Shown one piece after another: positions 24,801 through 31,094 of a stretch of 32,557 nucleotides of DNA (the first letter of the stretch is position 1; the number at the start of each line of letters is the position of its first letter). Below the pieces are notes generated by a model. It had not been told where the DNA came from. It saw nothing but the letters and a program-made list of their open reading frames with translations, and ran no database searches. Location of the stretch: the IMG/VR virus record IMGVR_UViG_3300025120_000276, positions 1-32,557 of that record. One strand, given 5' to 3'. Position numbers and translations under genes: made by a program. The DNA is from a virus.

Positions 24801-25367
24801 GGCGCTGACATGTTCAAAGGTAACAAATTCTTGACAGCAGCTTCAGGCTTTGGATCTAATCTACTAGGAACTGCAATCACCGGGGGAGGGGCAAGTGGTT
24901 TTGGAAACTTTGGTGCCGGGTATGTTAGCTCAATGCAGGAAAGTGGCTCTAAAGGATTATTTGATTTCTTAAAATCCCTGTTCTCTAACAAACAAGCTAC
25001 AGGTGGAATGATATCAAGCTCCACGGGGGTGGATACTGTACCGACTATGCTATCAGGAGGAGAGTTTATTATGAACGCTTCTGCAACCAAGAGATTAGGT
25101 GCTGGAAATTTACAAGCTCTTAACTCAGGGTCTGGTGGAGGTGGAGATAATTCTCAGTTGGTAGGAAAACTAGATGAGCTAATAAGTGCTACTGAAGATG
25201 CTACTGGTGGCGAAATTAATATCACTATAAATAGCGAAGGAAAAGAAAACGTCAAGACCTCTGAGGGTGCTTCTGAAGATCAGAAGAGGCTATCAGAAAG
25301 AATTAAAACAGTAGTTAAGCAAGTCATCACAGACGAAAAGAGATTGGGAGGCCAACTTAGGAAGTAA
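18834..25367 (+). CDS. Tail tape measure protein with embedded domain
   Basis: A 2177-residue tape measure. Residues 45-350 match the TP901-type tape-measure core: long helices, LFDVARNTEQTFSSVAEAAL, then AADSVAGLTAAINSF and GGAVIGNSLKTIFTRIQDI. A hydrophobic segment lies at about 419-445. From about 540 the chain turns Gly/Ser-rich and carries repeats of a G-Y/F-I-P-N-F-A motif, which bracket an insert at 633-903 with a nuclease-like residue pattern. Helical, charged rod sequence follows (about 1000-1800). Near the C terminus a Gly-rich unit occurs twice (about 1812-1857 and 2055-2100). The protein sets tail length and passes into the host envelope at infection. It has AAAGG before the ATG. 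The stop overlaps the next start (TAATG). Confidence 0.93.
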   Translation: MPLQLQVRQTGLEKSIQEGMKKAGRNLKLNLGNTRNIDALSQPLGRLTGKADEFTKSMEAANARVLAFGASVGVIAAVTKGMQELVRTTIEVEKSLANINSILRQSDAQMSSFKDTLFDVARNTEQTFSSVAEAALELSRQGLKAEEVTNRLNDSLILSRLSGMSAADSVAGLTAAINSFSSAGITSAEVLNKISAAAASAAVSDRDLIEGLKRSGAVAVSTGVEFDQLVGIIGALQEKTARGGAVIGNSLKTIFTRIQDIDKLNSLQDLGVEVTNLQGDVLSANKVIENLAPVFAKLDQASKVNLADNLVGKFQIAPFLSLLEQYNEEVVRSNEIAKTSFGATNEAYQRNIALNNTLSAALNKAVVNLKELGNTLGEIGVTDNLKNVLGFFNSIAESLQGSLDGEGAGSTFAKGLVKGIGAILSGPGLVLLGAIVTKLAFGFVKFGTSSLKTFFGLNQAAKEHANLQGQITAALLNDSSIRQDILHIENKSISVEEKRKQQAEALTTAMNAQLTVMKQMQSISKGITPSVAANTKAARRASGGFLPIGAESSDIARGVGGAPSSAKPVVIPNFAFGGGKRGTMVANSSEYIVPNYANGGDAIFNQSMASSMGLPANAKKVRAASGYIPNFAKPENMNMSAVLSKIGGKRFQEKLANGKLTKEDKAILAQKDKLEAAAVGKRSYMANSNPKSILLVPNHKVPFNLDGADHPFQSPYASKLNGEIDFFEGAAAGIDPDLKNSESEDARKLSGLVDLDDKIAKNLAKGVNDIFSEFKNAVGFKTDPNVVTKDNIKDTMESGGPGAFGAIKGATFEALMQAISGGVSQKAAKGGGELDVVFSRDQSGYLETVFGIKDKGYKFADFKNSLGQKGKYVRQVVDNVKGNINVSKNAKLSTSGKKGNAASGYIPNFADPLQDAIGREQTAGLPVSQIRINQSGKLRNSQNPMGLAVTNTRDEPTGAIPAARGFIPNFFNLEQARQNLSDKQIAAGFGGQEAKDELKKLGASAKKTSKSFKEAKKTVDINRKGQTDLTGVIFGVGAGLTALEAATAGSESALARYTSIISGSLASISNFAFAGKAVSDMGNQMKLSGGKFKGAIGGAVGKLGAYGAAIGAGIEIFKLGSSLYDEASGANERATTALAFLTDATKDLSNSFSSLDAVLKDKINNQVDDILNAPVRSNSLSGDFRNIKEEFLSMIGMSDYRGELGMTKMGFETDDLEQGVTSALKEMRGLGFSSKYLKGRLSEFGDKVDSEEATSLFKELAKAAKDTEVYSKKLAELSDIDVQMLTEQQNNKDQFGTNLTTDQRFQLAEKEVERRKKEDKKGRVEMGEAIDLINLKNAKAGISAAVELAKLKLQAKTTEERSLEMGEAAGTLTRNQLKELKEFVALRKLENELSIANLSVIGEQTTALKGVKGKTKEVSDLTETLNRSIEDGNFSVEDREEALGKISKILAAGEKVAEKELLALQKILLKQEVLTNEKRKQLGLDIKQANILEDNANRVADARADRGLGSAGDFNEKDLKLQKEILDLQKTQRSLSAGSSNTRFDAFGQERNFRGSIESVNRQIAEKQGERSRLSTIKSFREMPLSNKIISRLQDPYNNGNSLEKSLLKSLPTETDPLKIGSTLRLLSEAGGLEGEEKTNFEKSIQGFEKSLQDNTEQTANSVDATKNLTLTLAQTGAQNVARASVLEKFSKSEAADLKRLGEAQQKTGISGLPEDIAREAKMKRGFRQRVTESTDTSLEASDKLKDNLVSASRQFVMNMDEAFRNAISSSDSLGDALLEISKQFLSDITSAYSKKFLNKAFGDVFGVKDKATGGFISGGSGHKDDVPAMLMGGEFVMRKSAVQKYGAGFFNALNSGGVQGYASGGSVRQRRDKEGLFRTPSSSSGYISGVSDLMSFATQSPNRMGGDSFVSGGATAAFLDPESARLSMFGRRSSQQFGKVQDAKKQAFDLAVSEMGQMDQARIAGKESSSQFFKDILSAGISAGLGGLGADMFKGNKFLTAASGFGSNLLGTAITGGGASGFGNFGAGYVSSMQESGSKGLFDFLKSLFSNKQATGGMISSSTGVDTVPTMLSGGEFIMNASATKRLGAGNLQALNSGSGGGGDNSQLVGKLDELISATEDATGGEINITINSEGKENVKTSEGASEDQKRLSERIKTVVKQVITDEKRLGGQLRK
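20535..21746 (+). repeat. IPNFA motif repeats inside the tape measure
   Basis: Within the tape measure the short motif recurs: IPNFA at residues 571-575, IVPNYA at 592-597, GYIPNFA at 626-632, GYIPNFA at 904-910 and GFIPNFF at 965-971. A degenerate GFLPIG lies at 544-549. Each is preceded by small residues (Ala, Ser, Gly, Arg) in most copies. The bases encoding the copies differ, so the repeat is conserved at protein level. Confidence 0.85.
20730..21542 (+). other. Cargo-like PD-(D/E)XK-nuclease-like domain in the tape measure
   Basis: Residues 633-903 lie between two GYIPNFA motifs and differ in character from the surrounding rod: a soluble, globular composition with little Gly/Ser repetition. 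A possible PD-(D/E)XK active-site pattern is visible: Glu813 in a helix (GATFEALMQAI), Asp835 in a strand (GGELDVVF), and Asp861-x-Lys863 in a second strand (YKFADFKNS). The spacing of 26 residues between the two acidic strands is somewhat long for the family. The assignment is by eye and needs structural comparison. Confidence 0.5.
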
Positions 25368-26152
25368 TGTTTGGAGCAAGATACAATGATGAAGTAAGGG
25401 TTTTTATCTCTGGGCAAGAACTGTCCGGGATTGAAAACTTCGATATGTCCTACTCAAGTGCCAAAGGTTTGGTCACCCCACTTGGGACTAGCAAAGGCAT
25501 GACCACTACTGCTGGACCTACTCAACAAGAGGTCTCATTCTCTAGGTATTTGATTTATAATGATCCCATCCTGAGCTACACAGGTGATGTTAATATGTCT
25601 GGCAGCATGCATTACAATGGCAGTGCGTATGGTTTTGAGAGTGGTTACCTTTCTAATTACTCAGTTAATTGCGCTGTTGGTTCTGTGCCAAAAGTGAATG
25701 CTCAATTTTTTGTTGTTGATGAACTTAGGAGTGGAGAAAGCGCATCAGGTGTAGTAGCTCACCCAACTATAGACATACCAAGTCAGGGGAGCATCTCTAT
25801 AACATGCGACAATGTGACAACAAACCGTGTTATAGGTTTCGATTACTCATTGGCTTGCAAAAGAAAAGGGAACTATACTATAGGTCAAGAATCAGCAGTT
25901 AGTGTAGACTTCATTCCACCCATACAATACTCAGCTAGTGTTCAAATAGAAGTAGATGATGCTTTCTTAGAGAGTGGGTTTAATTTCTTGAACTCTAGGG
26001 AGGACAAGACAGTGAGCTTTGACATAGACGGAAGAACCGGGGCTAACATCCAAGCTCTCACGATCCCAAATGCTTCCCTTGTTTCAGAAAACCTAAGTAT
26101 GTCTGCTGATGGATCTTTACGTTTAAACCTTAGTTATGTCGGTCATGAGTGA
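25367..26152 (+). CDS. Tail-tube-like structural protein (paralog 3 of 4)
   Basis: A 261-residue beta-rich protein. Residues 92-110 (SGYLSNYSVNCAVGSVPKV) carry the family block shared with the 569, 14785-13682 and 27097 products. The later segment VIGFDYSLACKR parallels SGFDYYSNIDR in the 27097 product. It is the first gene after the tape measure, overlapping its stop by one base, where distal tail proteins are usually encoded, so this copy may form the tail-tip ring rather than the tube. That distinction is an inference. Confidence 0.65.
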   Translation: MFGARYNDEVRVFISGQELSGIENFDMSYSSAKGLVTPLGTSKGMTTTAGPTQQEVSFSRYLIYNDPILSYTGDVNMSGSMHYNGSAYGFESGYLSNYSVNCAVGSVPKVNAQFFVVDELRSGESASGVVAHPTIDIPSQGSISITCDNVTTNRVIGFDYSLACKRKGNYTIGQESAVSVDFIPPIQYSASVQIEVDDAFLESGFNFLNSREDKTVSFDIDGRTGANIQALTIPNASLVSENLSMSADGSLRLNLSYVGHE

Positions 26153-27095
26153 TTTATTTTATAATAGAGATGAGAATATATCAGGGGTAGCCTTGCAGTC
26201 TGCTTTGTCAGGAATCGGTACTCCTAGTTACGGTTCTTCAGTTTCGTTTAACTCTAAACTATTCCAGTACGATACCAAAGACTCTTACACAAACACACTC
26301 CCTAACTCGTTGAATAACTTAGAGGCTACTTTCAACCTAAGGTATGAGACAAATGAAATCAATGCTCAAAAAGCCGCCGTCTTTTTTGAGGACAAGCATG
26401 GTGACCAGATGTTCCCAATATCATTCAATGATACAACTTACAACACAGTCAGTGGGATATGTGACAGTTACTCTATCAACCATGTTAATAATCAGCATTA
26501 TGAACTTGATGCGTCCATAGTTGTAGACCAATCCCCAAACCTTTTGAATTGGTCGGGGATGAACTTTATTAATTATACATTAGTGAACTGGGCAACATCA
26601 ACTTCTTATGACAAGTTCGACATAATCTACAGTGGTGTCAATACAAACAAATTAAATAACTTCTATTACTGCACCGAAGACCACACTTCGTCATCTACTA
26701 GTGCTGATGGACCTACAGGTTCTTCTAGTAAGTGGAGTCAAGAGTTTTTCTTTGAGCCTGATATTGGTTTTAACAACTCTGTTAACTTCAAGAACGAGCG
26801 GCTGGAGTTTAAAAACTCCTTCAGGCAGAGAGTGAAGTCTAATGACAACAATGCAACTTTCCCAGTAGACTACTCCTTCAAGAACATATCGAACAAACAA
26901 CTGAAGGCTATGGTCCACTTTCTAGAAACGAAAGGTGGTTATAGAAACTTTAGACATCAAATACCGTCTGTTTATAATAGGCCAAAGGTTTTCTACTCCC
27001 CTTCTTGGACCCACACTTGGAACTATTTTAACTCAAACGATTTACAAGTAAGCCTAGTAGAAGACGTTCTAGGTATAATTCCAACAGACACTTAA
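26136..27095 (+). CDS. Minor tail protein
   Basis: A 319-residue protein. Its C-terminal part (about 225-310) follows a pattern known from minor tail proteins at the distal tail: 'RFPxxYxFxNIS..Q...L..FLExKGGYRxF....P.....K.F..PxWxHTWN'. Here it is FPVDYSFKNISNKQLKAMVH, then GGYRNFRHQIPS and WTHTWNYFNSNDL. The middle contains an aromatic segment (YTLVNWATSTSYDKFDIIYS) like a carbohydrate-binding module. An in-frame ATG at 26145 (ATGAGTGA overlap) is an equally good start. It lies between two tail-tube-like paralogs, as expected for a component of the tail tip. Confidence 0.7.
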   Translation: MSVMSDLFYNRDENISGVALQSALSGIGTPSYGSSVSFNSKLFQYDTKDSYTNTLPNSLNNLEATFNLRYETNEINAQKAAVFFEDKHGDQMFPISFNDTTYNTVSGICDSYSINHVNNQHYELDASIVVDQSPNLLNWSGMNFINYTLVNWATSTSYDKFDIIYSGVNTNKLNNFYYCTEDHTSSSTSADGPTGSSSKWSQEFFFEPDIGFNNSVNFKNERLEFKNSFRQRVKSNDNNATFPVDYSFKNISNKQLKAMVHFLETKGGYRNFRHQIPSVYNRPKVFYSPSWTHTWNYFNSNDLQVSLVEDVLGIIPTDT

Positions 27096-27096
27096 T

Positions 27097-28194
27097 ATGG
27101 CCAGAGATATATTAAAAAGTAATAACTCTCTTGTGATTGCTGGGCAAAGACCAGCTTTTACTACATCAGACAGGGATGCAGCAACTATGAGTGGGGCTTT
27201 TATGAGTGCCGTTCAAAGTGTGTCTGTGGGGTTCTCCCAAGATAGGCAGAAGTCAAAACAGATTGGATCTCAAGGTCTAGCTGTAAATGATATTACTAGG
27301 ATGCCAGACGTAGACTTGAGTATCGATTACTACTACACACCTGCTATGCTCAATGAGAATCTACTAGGACTTTCTAATTCAAATCCCTCCTATGTTGGCA
27401 CTGGTTTTTTTGAAGGTTACACAAACGAAGACCAAAATTTTTATATTTTAAACCACCAAGACCAAGGTGTTGATCTAATCAACGGTTCTTCTTCAGAGAC
27501 AAGGCCAGCAGCTAACTTGTCGGCGAATGCAGAAATATTTTCTATTGGAAACGCTTTTTTAACAAGCTACTCCTTGGGTTTTTCAGTGGGTTCTCTTCCT
27601 GTCGTCTCTACCTCTTACAAATGTTCCAACACGACTGTCCAAAATATCTCTTCTAGTGAAGTGCAAAACCCTGCAATAAATTTACAGTCAGGGAACAATA
27701 CTAACGTCGGACAAACCAATCTAGTTTCAGCCAAAGCAAGTGGTTTTGATTACTACAGTAATATCGACAGGTTTAACCCTCCTTTATGTGGACCAGACCA
27801 CGTAGACTTAACCTTACAGAATTTAGAAGTCGGTGGTGCGCCCATAAGTGGTGATGCTCATATACAATCTTTTGCTTTTGACATCCCTATTCAAAGGACA
27901 GACCTTCATGGACTGGGTAGTAACTATGTGTATGGAAGAAAAATACAGTACCCTATAACAGCATCTGTAAGTATGAACCTTTTGGTTTCTGGTTTTGCCA
28001 CTGGTGAATTGGCGGCACTGATGAACACAGAATCAAGTTATGATTTTGACGTAAAGATACAAGATAGAAGCGGGGAGTATCAAAATACATTCTCTTTTGA
28101 TTCTTTAAGATTGGAAAGTTCTGCCTACTCTATGGATGTTAACGACAACATGAATTATTCACTCAGCTTCAGTTTTGAAATAGAAAATCAATAA
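27097..28194 (+). CDS. Tail-tube-like structural protein (paralog 4 of 4)
   Basis: A 365-residue protein closest to the 14785-13682 product. It shares the block at 151-170 (GNAFLTSYSLGFSVGSLPVV) and HIQSFAFDIPIQRTDLHGLG, plus similar N-terminal order (an early VSVGFSQDR strand, then DLSIDYYYTP). It is probably another tube-like ring or tail-tip layer. It starts two bases after the stop of the minor tail gene, so it is in the same operon. It has no cysteine-rich or enzymatic motif. Confidence 0.7.
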   Translation: MARDILKSNNSLVIAGQRPAFTTSDRDAATMSGAFMSAVQSVSVGFSQDRQKSKQIGSQGLAVNDITRMPDVDLSIDYYYTPAMLNENLLGLSNSNPSYVGTGFFEGYTNEDQNFYILNHQDQGVDLINGSSSETRPAANLSANAEIFSIGNAFLTSYSLGFSVGSLPVVSTSYKCSNTTVQNISSSEVQNPAINLQSGNNTNVGQTNLVSAKASGFDYYSNIDRFNPPLCGPDHVDLTLQNLEVGGAPISGDAHIQSFAFDIPIQRTDLHGLGSNYVYGRKIQYPITASVSMNLLVSGFATGELAALMNTESSYDFDVKIQDRSGEYQNTFSFDSLRLESSAYSMDVNDNMNYSLSFSFEIENQ

Positions 28195-28195
28195 A

Positions 28196-28888
28196 ATGGG
28201 TTTAAAAATAAAAAACAGCAAGAATATTGTTACTGATGGGCTAGTTCTAAATCTGGACGCTTCTGACAAAATATCTTACCCCGGAAGTGGTAGCGCATGG
28301 GCAGATAGAATAGGTAGTAACGACGGAACATTAGAAGGTGGAACAACTTTTAGTTCAAGTAATGGCGGTATATTTCTTTTTGATGGTGCAGATGAAGAAT
28401 GCAATTTGGGAAGCTCAGCTAAAAGCTTGATACAGAACAAAACTAATATCAGTATGGGAATTTGGGTTAATTTACAAACCCTTGGGAGCCTGAGAGGTCT
28501 CATAGGTACACTGAGGTATAGCTGTACTAGAAATCTAGGTTTAGTAGCATCAAGTTCCACTTTGCACTTTTATAACGACACTTCTACTTGCGTTTCTGCT
28601 AGCATATCAGGAGCAATGGTTACCAATAAGTGGATTTATTGCGTAGGTACATATGATGGTACGACGACAAAGGTCCACGGAATAAGGGATGGGAGTTTGT
28701 CTTCTGCTAGTAGCACGGTTAAATCAGGGAACACAAACTCGTTCACTTCTGATTTTATTATTTATGGAGCAGACTCTAATATTTCTACTCATGCATACGG
28801 TTCTTCAGCCCATGTATACAACAAAGCTTTAACAGTAGCAGAGGTTCTCCAGAACTACAATGCTACCAAATCTAGATTTGGTCTCTAA
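28196..28888 (+). CDS. LamG/concanavalin-A-like tail protein
   Basis: A 230-residue protein of the laminin-G/concanavalin-A-like jelly-roll type: it opens GLVLNLDASDKISYPGSGSA, then WADRIGSNDGTLEG, an internal ISMGIWVNLQTLGSL strand, WIYCVGTYDGTT, and the closing AHVYNKALTVAEVLQNYNAT. These are standard landmarks of LamG domains in phage tail adhesins. The domain fills the whole protein. At the end of the tail operon it probably binds host-surface sugar. Its stop codon overlaps the stop of the convergent leftward gene. Confidence 0.85.
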   Translation: MGLKIKNSKNIVTDGLVLNLDASDKISYPGSGSAWADRIGSNDGTLEGGTTFSSSNGGIFLFDGADEECNLGSSAKSLIQNKTNISMGIWVNLQTLGSLRGLIGTLRYSCTRNLGLVASSSTLHFYNDTSTCVSASISGAMVTNKWIYCVGTYDGTTTKVHGIRDGSLSSASSTVKSGNTNSFTSDFIIYGADSNISTHAYGSSAHVYNKALTVAEVLQNYNATKSRFGL

Positions 28889-29268
28889 TCGTAATCAACC
28901 TTAACGGTCTTACTTTCGTAGGTCTTTAGTTCTGAAACGTGTCGCTGACCATTTCTTTTCGCAGCGTAATCGTCGAAGTATTTTTTCTTGACAGGATCTT
29001 CCCCTCCAGCTTTTTCAGCCCTACGTTGGCTCATTTCCTCTGAGTAATCCAACATATTACCCACAGTGCCTTTCTTTGCCCCTGTGCTGTCCCTGAATTG
29101 ACTTTGGCTAAAAGGGTCTATGTTTGAGTCAATTGATGCGTGAGGGACAGTAAAGACCCTTTTCCACTCAAGACCGAACTCGTCAATATAGATATGCTCA
29201 TCGTTCATTGACTGGATAACATCCTTTTCCTCTCCTGTGTCTGGATGACGGTAAGTGTACAAGGGCAT
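28885..29268 (-). CDS. FmdB-like protein lacking the zinc cysteines
   Basis: A 127-residue protein whose N terminus follows the FmdB zinc-ribbon scheme (MPLYTYRHPDTGEEKDVIQS, then EWKRVFTVPH), but the cysteines that bind zinc in that family are replaced (His, Thr and none further on). The C terminus is charged and ends in a short helix. Related phage proteins lie near tail genes. The function is unknown; a structural role is possible. It starts from a -10-like TATAAT five bases before the ATG, right behind the hsp20 terminator. Confidence 0.65.
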   Translation of the reverse strand: MPLYTYRHPDTGEEKDVIQSMNDEHIYIDEFGLEWKRVFTVPHASIDSNIDPFSQSQFRDSTGAKKGTVGNMLDYSEEMSQRRAEKAGGEDPVKKKYFDDYAAKRNGQRHVSELKTYESKTVKVDYD

Positions 29269-29273
29269 ATGTT

Positions 29274-29279
29274 ATTATA
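29274..29279 (-). promoter_or_regulatory. Leaderless promoter of the FmdB-like gene
   Basis: On the minus strand TATAAT is followed by five bases (AACAT) and the ATG at 29268. There is no Shine-Dalgarno sequence. The preceding terminator ends three bases upstream of this -10, so the promoter restarts transcription immediately. Confidence 0.5.
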
Positions 29280-29282
29280 AAT

Positions 29283-29307
29283 AAAAACGGGGGCGTTTCC
29301 ACCCCCG
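29283..29307 (-). terminator. Intrinsic terminator after hsp20
   Basis: On the minus strand a six-pair GC stem (CGGGGG/CCCCCG, loop TGGAAACG) is followed by five T residues. It begins five bases after the hsp20 stop codon and precedes the promoter of the FmdB-like gene. Confidence 0.85.
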
Positions 29308-29311
29308 CTGT

Positions 29312-29626
29312 TTAATTGACCTTAATTTTAGAAGGTTTTACCACCCCTTTCTTAGGTAACTCTACAAGGAGCAACCCTTTCTCCATCTTACAAGATATGT
29401 TTTCTGTATAAACCTTTTTCATTAATTTTACAGAGAACTTCTTCTTTGAACCCTTGGGTTTCGTCTCAATGTTTAGCAGATCATCTGTTACTTCCACTTC
29501 GACATCATCTTTAGAGAAACCGGGAAGCTCAACCTTTAGTTGGTAAAAATCCCCTTTGTCTCTGATAGTGCTATATGGTCGAACTGAATAATCTTCGAAT
29601 ATATTGTCAAATAATGTATTAATCAT
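29312..29626 (-). CDS. Small heat-shock protein (Hsp20)
   Basis: A 104-residue alpha-crystallin-domain protein. The family landmarks are present: YQLKVELPGFSKDDVEVEV at 28-46 and GLLLVELPKK at 84-93 (the G-x-L-x-V-x-L-P strand). The N-terminal arm is short and the C-terminal IxI/V-type ending is present as IKV, lacking an obvious extension. Small heat-shock proteins hold unfolded proteins, and similar genes occur in cyanophages and other marine phages. It may help fold virion proteins or protect the host during infection. The gene is followed by a strong terminator. Upstream, the glycosyltransferase ends 29 bases away. Confidence 0.92.
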   Translation of the reverse strand: MINTLFDNIFEDYSVRPYSTIRDKGDFYQLKVELPGFSKDDVEVEVTDDLLNIETKPKGSKKKFSVKLMKKVYTENISCKMEKGLLLVELPKKGVVKPSKIKVN

Positions 29627-29655
29627 ACTCTGCTATTAACATAAGATGTGCCACT

Positions 29656-30720
29656 CTAGAAATCGTTGGATATACGGGACATAATGACATCCACAGTGTT
29701 AGAATAAGTCAACTTGTCTGCCAACTTTTGTCCCTCTGTGTTAGTATGTCCCACTTTCTTCTCAGACTCCTCCATAGCTGCCAACACCTGATCCTCATCC
29801 CAAGAGTAGAAAGTCCCTTGGTTAAAAGGAGAACCTTTCTTGAAGAATACATTGTCAGCACAATCTACTTCTCCATTTGGCTCTATCAGGATAGAGTTTT
29901 CTTTTGTAGCCCAATCCTTGTGAGATGTGGCGTTCAAAACAATACTCCACTTCCCCAGACAGGTTGCATTAAATGAAGGAAGGTTCCAGCCCTCTGCTCC
30001 AGAAAGACCTGTCAAATCAACATCTATTGCATTCAGAAACTCATTTACTTCTGAATTTTTCTCTAGATGAGGAAGGAAGTTGATATTTGTATATCTTTTA
30101 CCACCGAGAACAGCGTTCAAGGTTTTTTGCATGTCCTCCGGTTTGTAAAACGGATTGTTTACTAAACAAGATAACTGGTACTTAGGGTTATTCCCATATT
30201 TCTTTAGCCAAGTTCTAATAATAGCAGCTGTATGCTTCCTATGCTCAAACTTGCCCATCAGACCAAAGTGAATAACATCACTCAGGTATTCTTTTTTTGT
30301 TTCTTTGAAGTCTTTGTCGAAACCCAAAGGGCTGAAGCTGCTGCCAAACAGGTTAGCAGCGTGTTCAGAACTAAAGAATGTTTCAGTTTGGGCATCGCAA
30401 ATTTGTTCTTCTACTTCCGTAGGGTTATTACACTCATAAAACGAATACAGGTATTGTTTTTCATTTTTACGATTTTCAGAACCATTGAGATGCCAAACTT
30501 TTAAACAGGGAATTTCTTCACCTAAGTAGGAGTACCTATTGTTGATTGAGTTCTGAATCTTAGACTTCAACTCATCTGAAATATCATATGCTTTAAGGTC
30601 TATATTTCCAGTAGGCCAGATACCAACATCATGTCCTTTCTCAAACAACTCCCTGATAATGTTATAACTAACATTGCCGAGGCTTAGGGAGTTAATAGGT
30701 GCTTCTACTAAGATCTTCAT
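29656..30720 (-). CDS. GT-B family glycosyltransferase (GT4-like)
   Basis: A 354-residue protein. The N-terminal half begins MKILVEAPINSLSLGNVSYN, typical of the first Rossmann fold with a Gly-rich turn. The C-terminal half has FGLMGKFEHRK (residues 152-162) and a GAEGWNLPSFNATCLG stretch (E243), matching the donor-binding E-x7-E region of GT4 enzymes, although the second Glu is not in the usual place. It would transfer a sugar to an unknown acceptor, perhaps DNA, a virion protein or the host surface. It starts one base into the SSB stop (TAATG), so it is coupled to ssb. Confidence 0.75.
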   Translation of the reverse strand: MKILVEAPINSLSLGNVSYNIIRELFEKGHDVGIWPTGNIDLKAYDISDELKSKIQNSINNRYSYLGEEIPCLKVWHLNGSENRKNEKQYLYSFYECNNPTEVEEQICDAQTETFFSSEHAANLFGSSFSPLGFDKDFKETKKEYLSDVIHFGLMGKFEHRKHTAAIIRTWLKKYGNNPKYQLSCLVNNPFYKPEDMQKTLNAVLGGKRYTNINFLPHLEKNSEVNEFLNAIDVDLTGLSGAEGWNLPSFNATCLGKWSIVLNATSHKDWATKENSILIEPNGEVDCADNVFFKKGSPFNQGTFYSWDEDQVLAAMEESEKKVGHTNTEGQKLADKLTYSNTVDVIMSRISNDF

Positions 30721-31094
30721 TAAAATGGCACTTCGTCATCTCCAGCACCTACTGACGCTGGGGTCTTTGAATCATCATCCTTCTTCTCTTTAGAACCAGA
30801 ATTAAGGAATTGGATGTCCCGTCCCTTAATATAGTACTTGGAGAAGTTTTTTCCGTCTTTCTCCCAAGAGTCCATTGCAAGCTCGCCACTAAAGACGAAC
30901 TCTCGGCCTTTTGAAAGATACTTTCCTGCTACTTCAGCAGTTTTATCCCATACTTCAAGATCAATGAAGCACTTTGTTTTTGCGTTACTAGGGGAAATAC
31001 CAACCCGAAGTCGGGTCACAGTTTTTCCGCTATTTGTCTGTTTCATTTCTGGGTCTTTAACCAGATAACCTACTGCTGTTACTGTATTATACAT
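30720..31094 (-). CDS. ssb: Single-stranded DNA-binding protein
   Basis: A 124-residue OB-fold SSB. The N terminus (MYNTVTAVGYLVKDPEMKQT, then GKTVTRLRVGIS) and the segment DLEVWDKTAEVAGKYLSKG follow bacterial SSB proteins closely. A short polar linker leads to the acidic tip DDEVPF, which in bacterial SSB recruits partner proteins. The enzyme coats single-stranded DNA during phage replication. The start overlaps the stop of the sigma-like gene by eight bases. The purine-rich AAGAAAG upstream may be a weak ribosome binding site. Confidence 0.95.
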   Translation of the reverse strand: MYNTVTAVGYLVKDPEMKQTNSGKTVTRLRVGISPSNAKTKCFIDLEVWDKTAEVAGKYLSKGREFVFSGELAMDSWEKDGKNFSKYYIKGRDIQFLNSGSKEKKDDDSKTPASVGAGDDEVPF

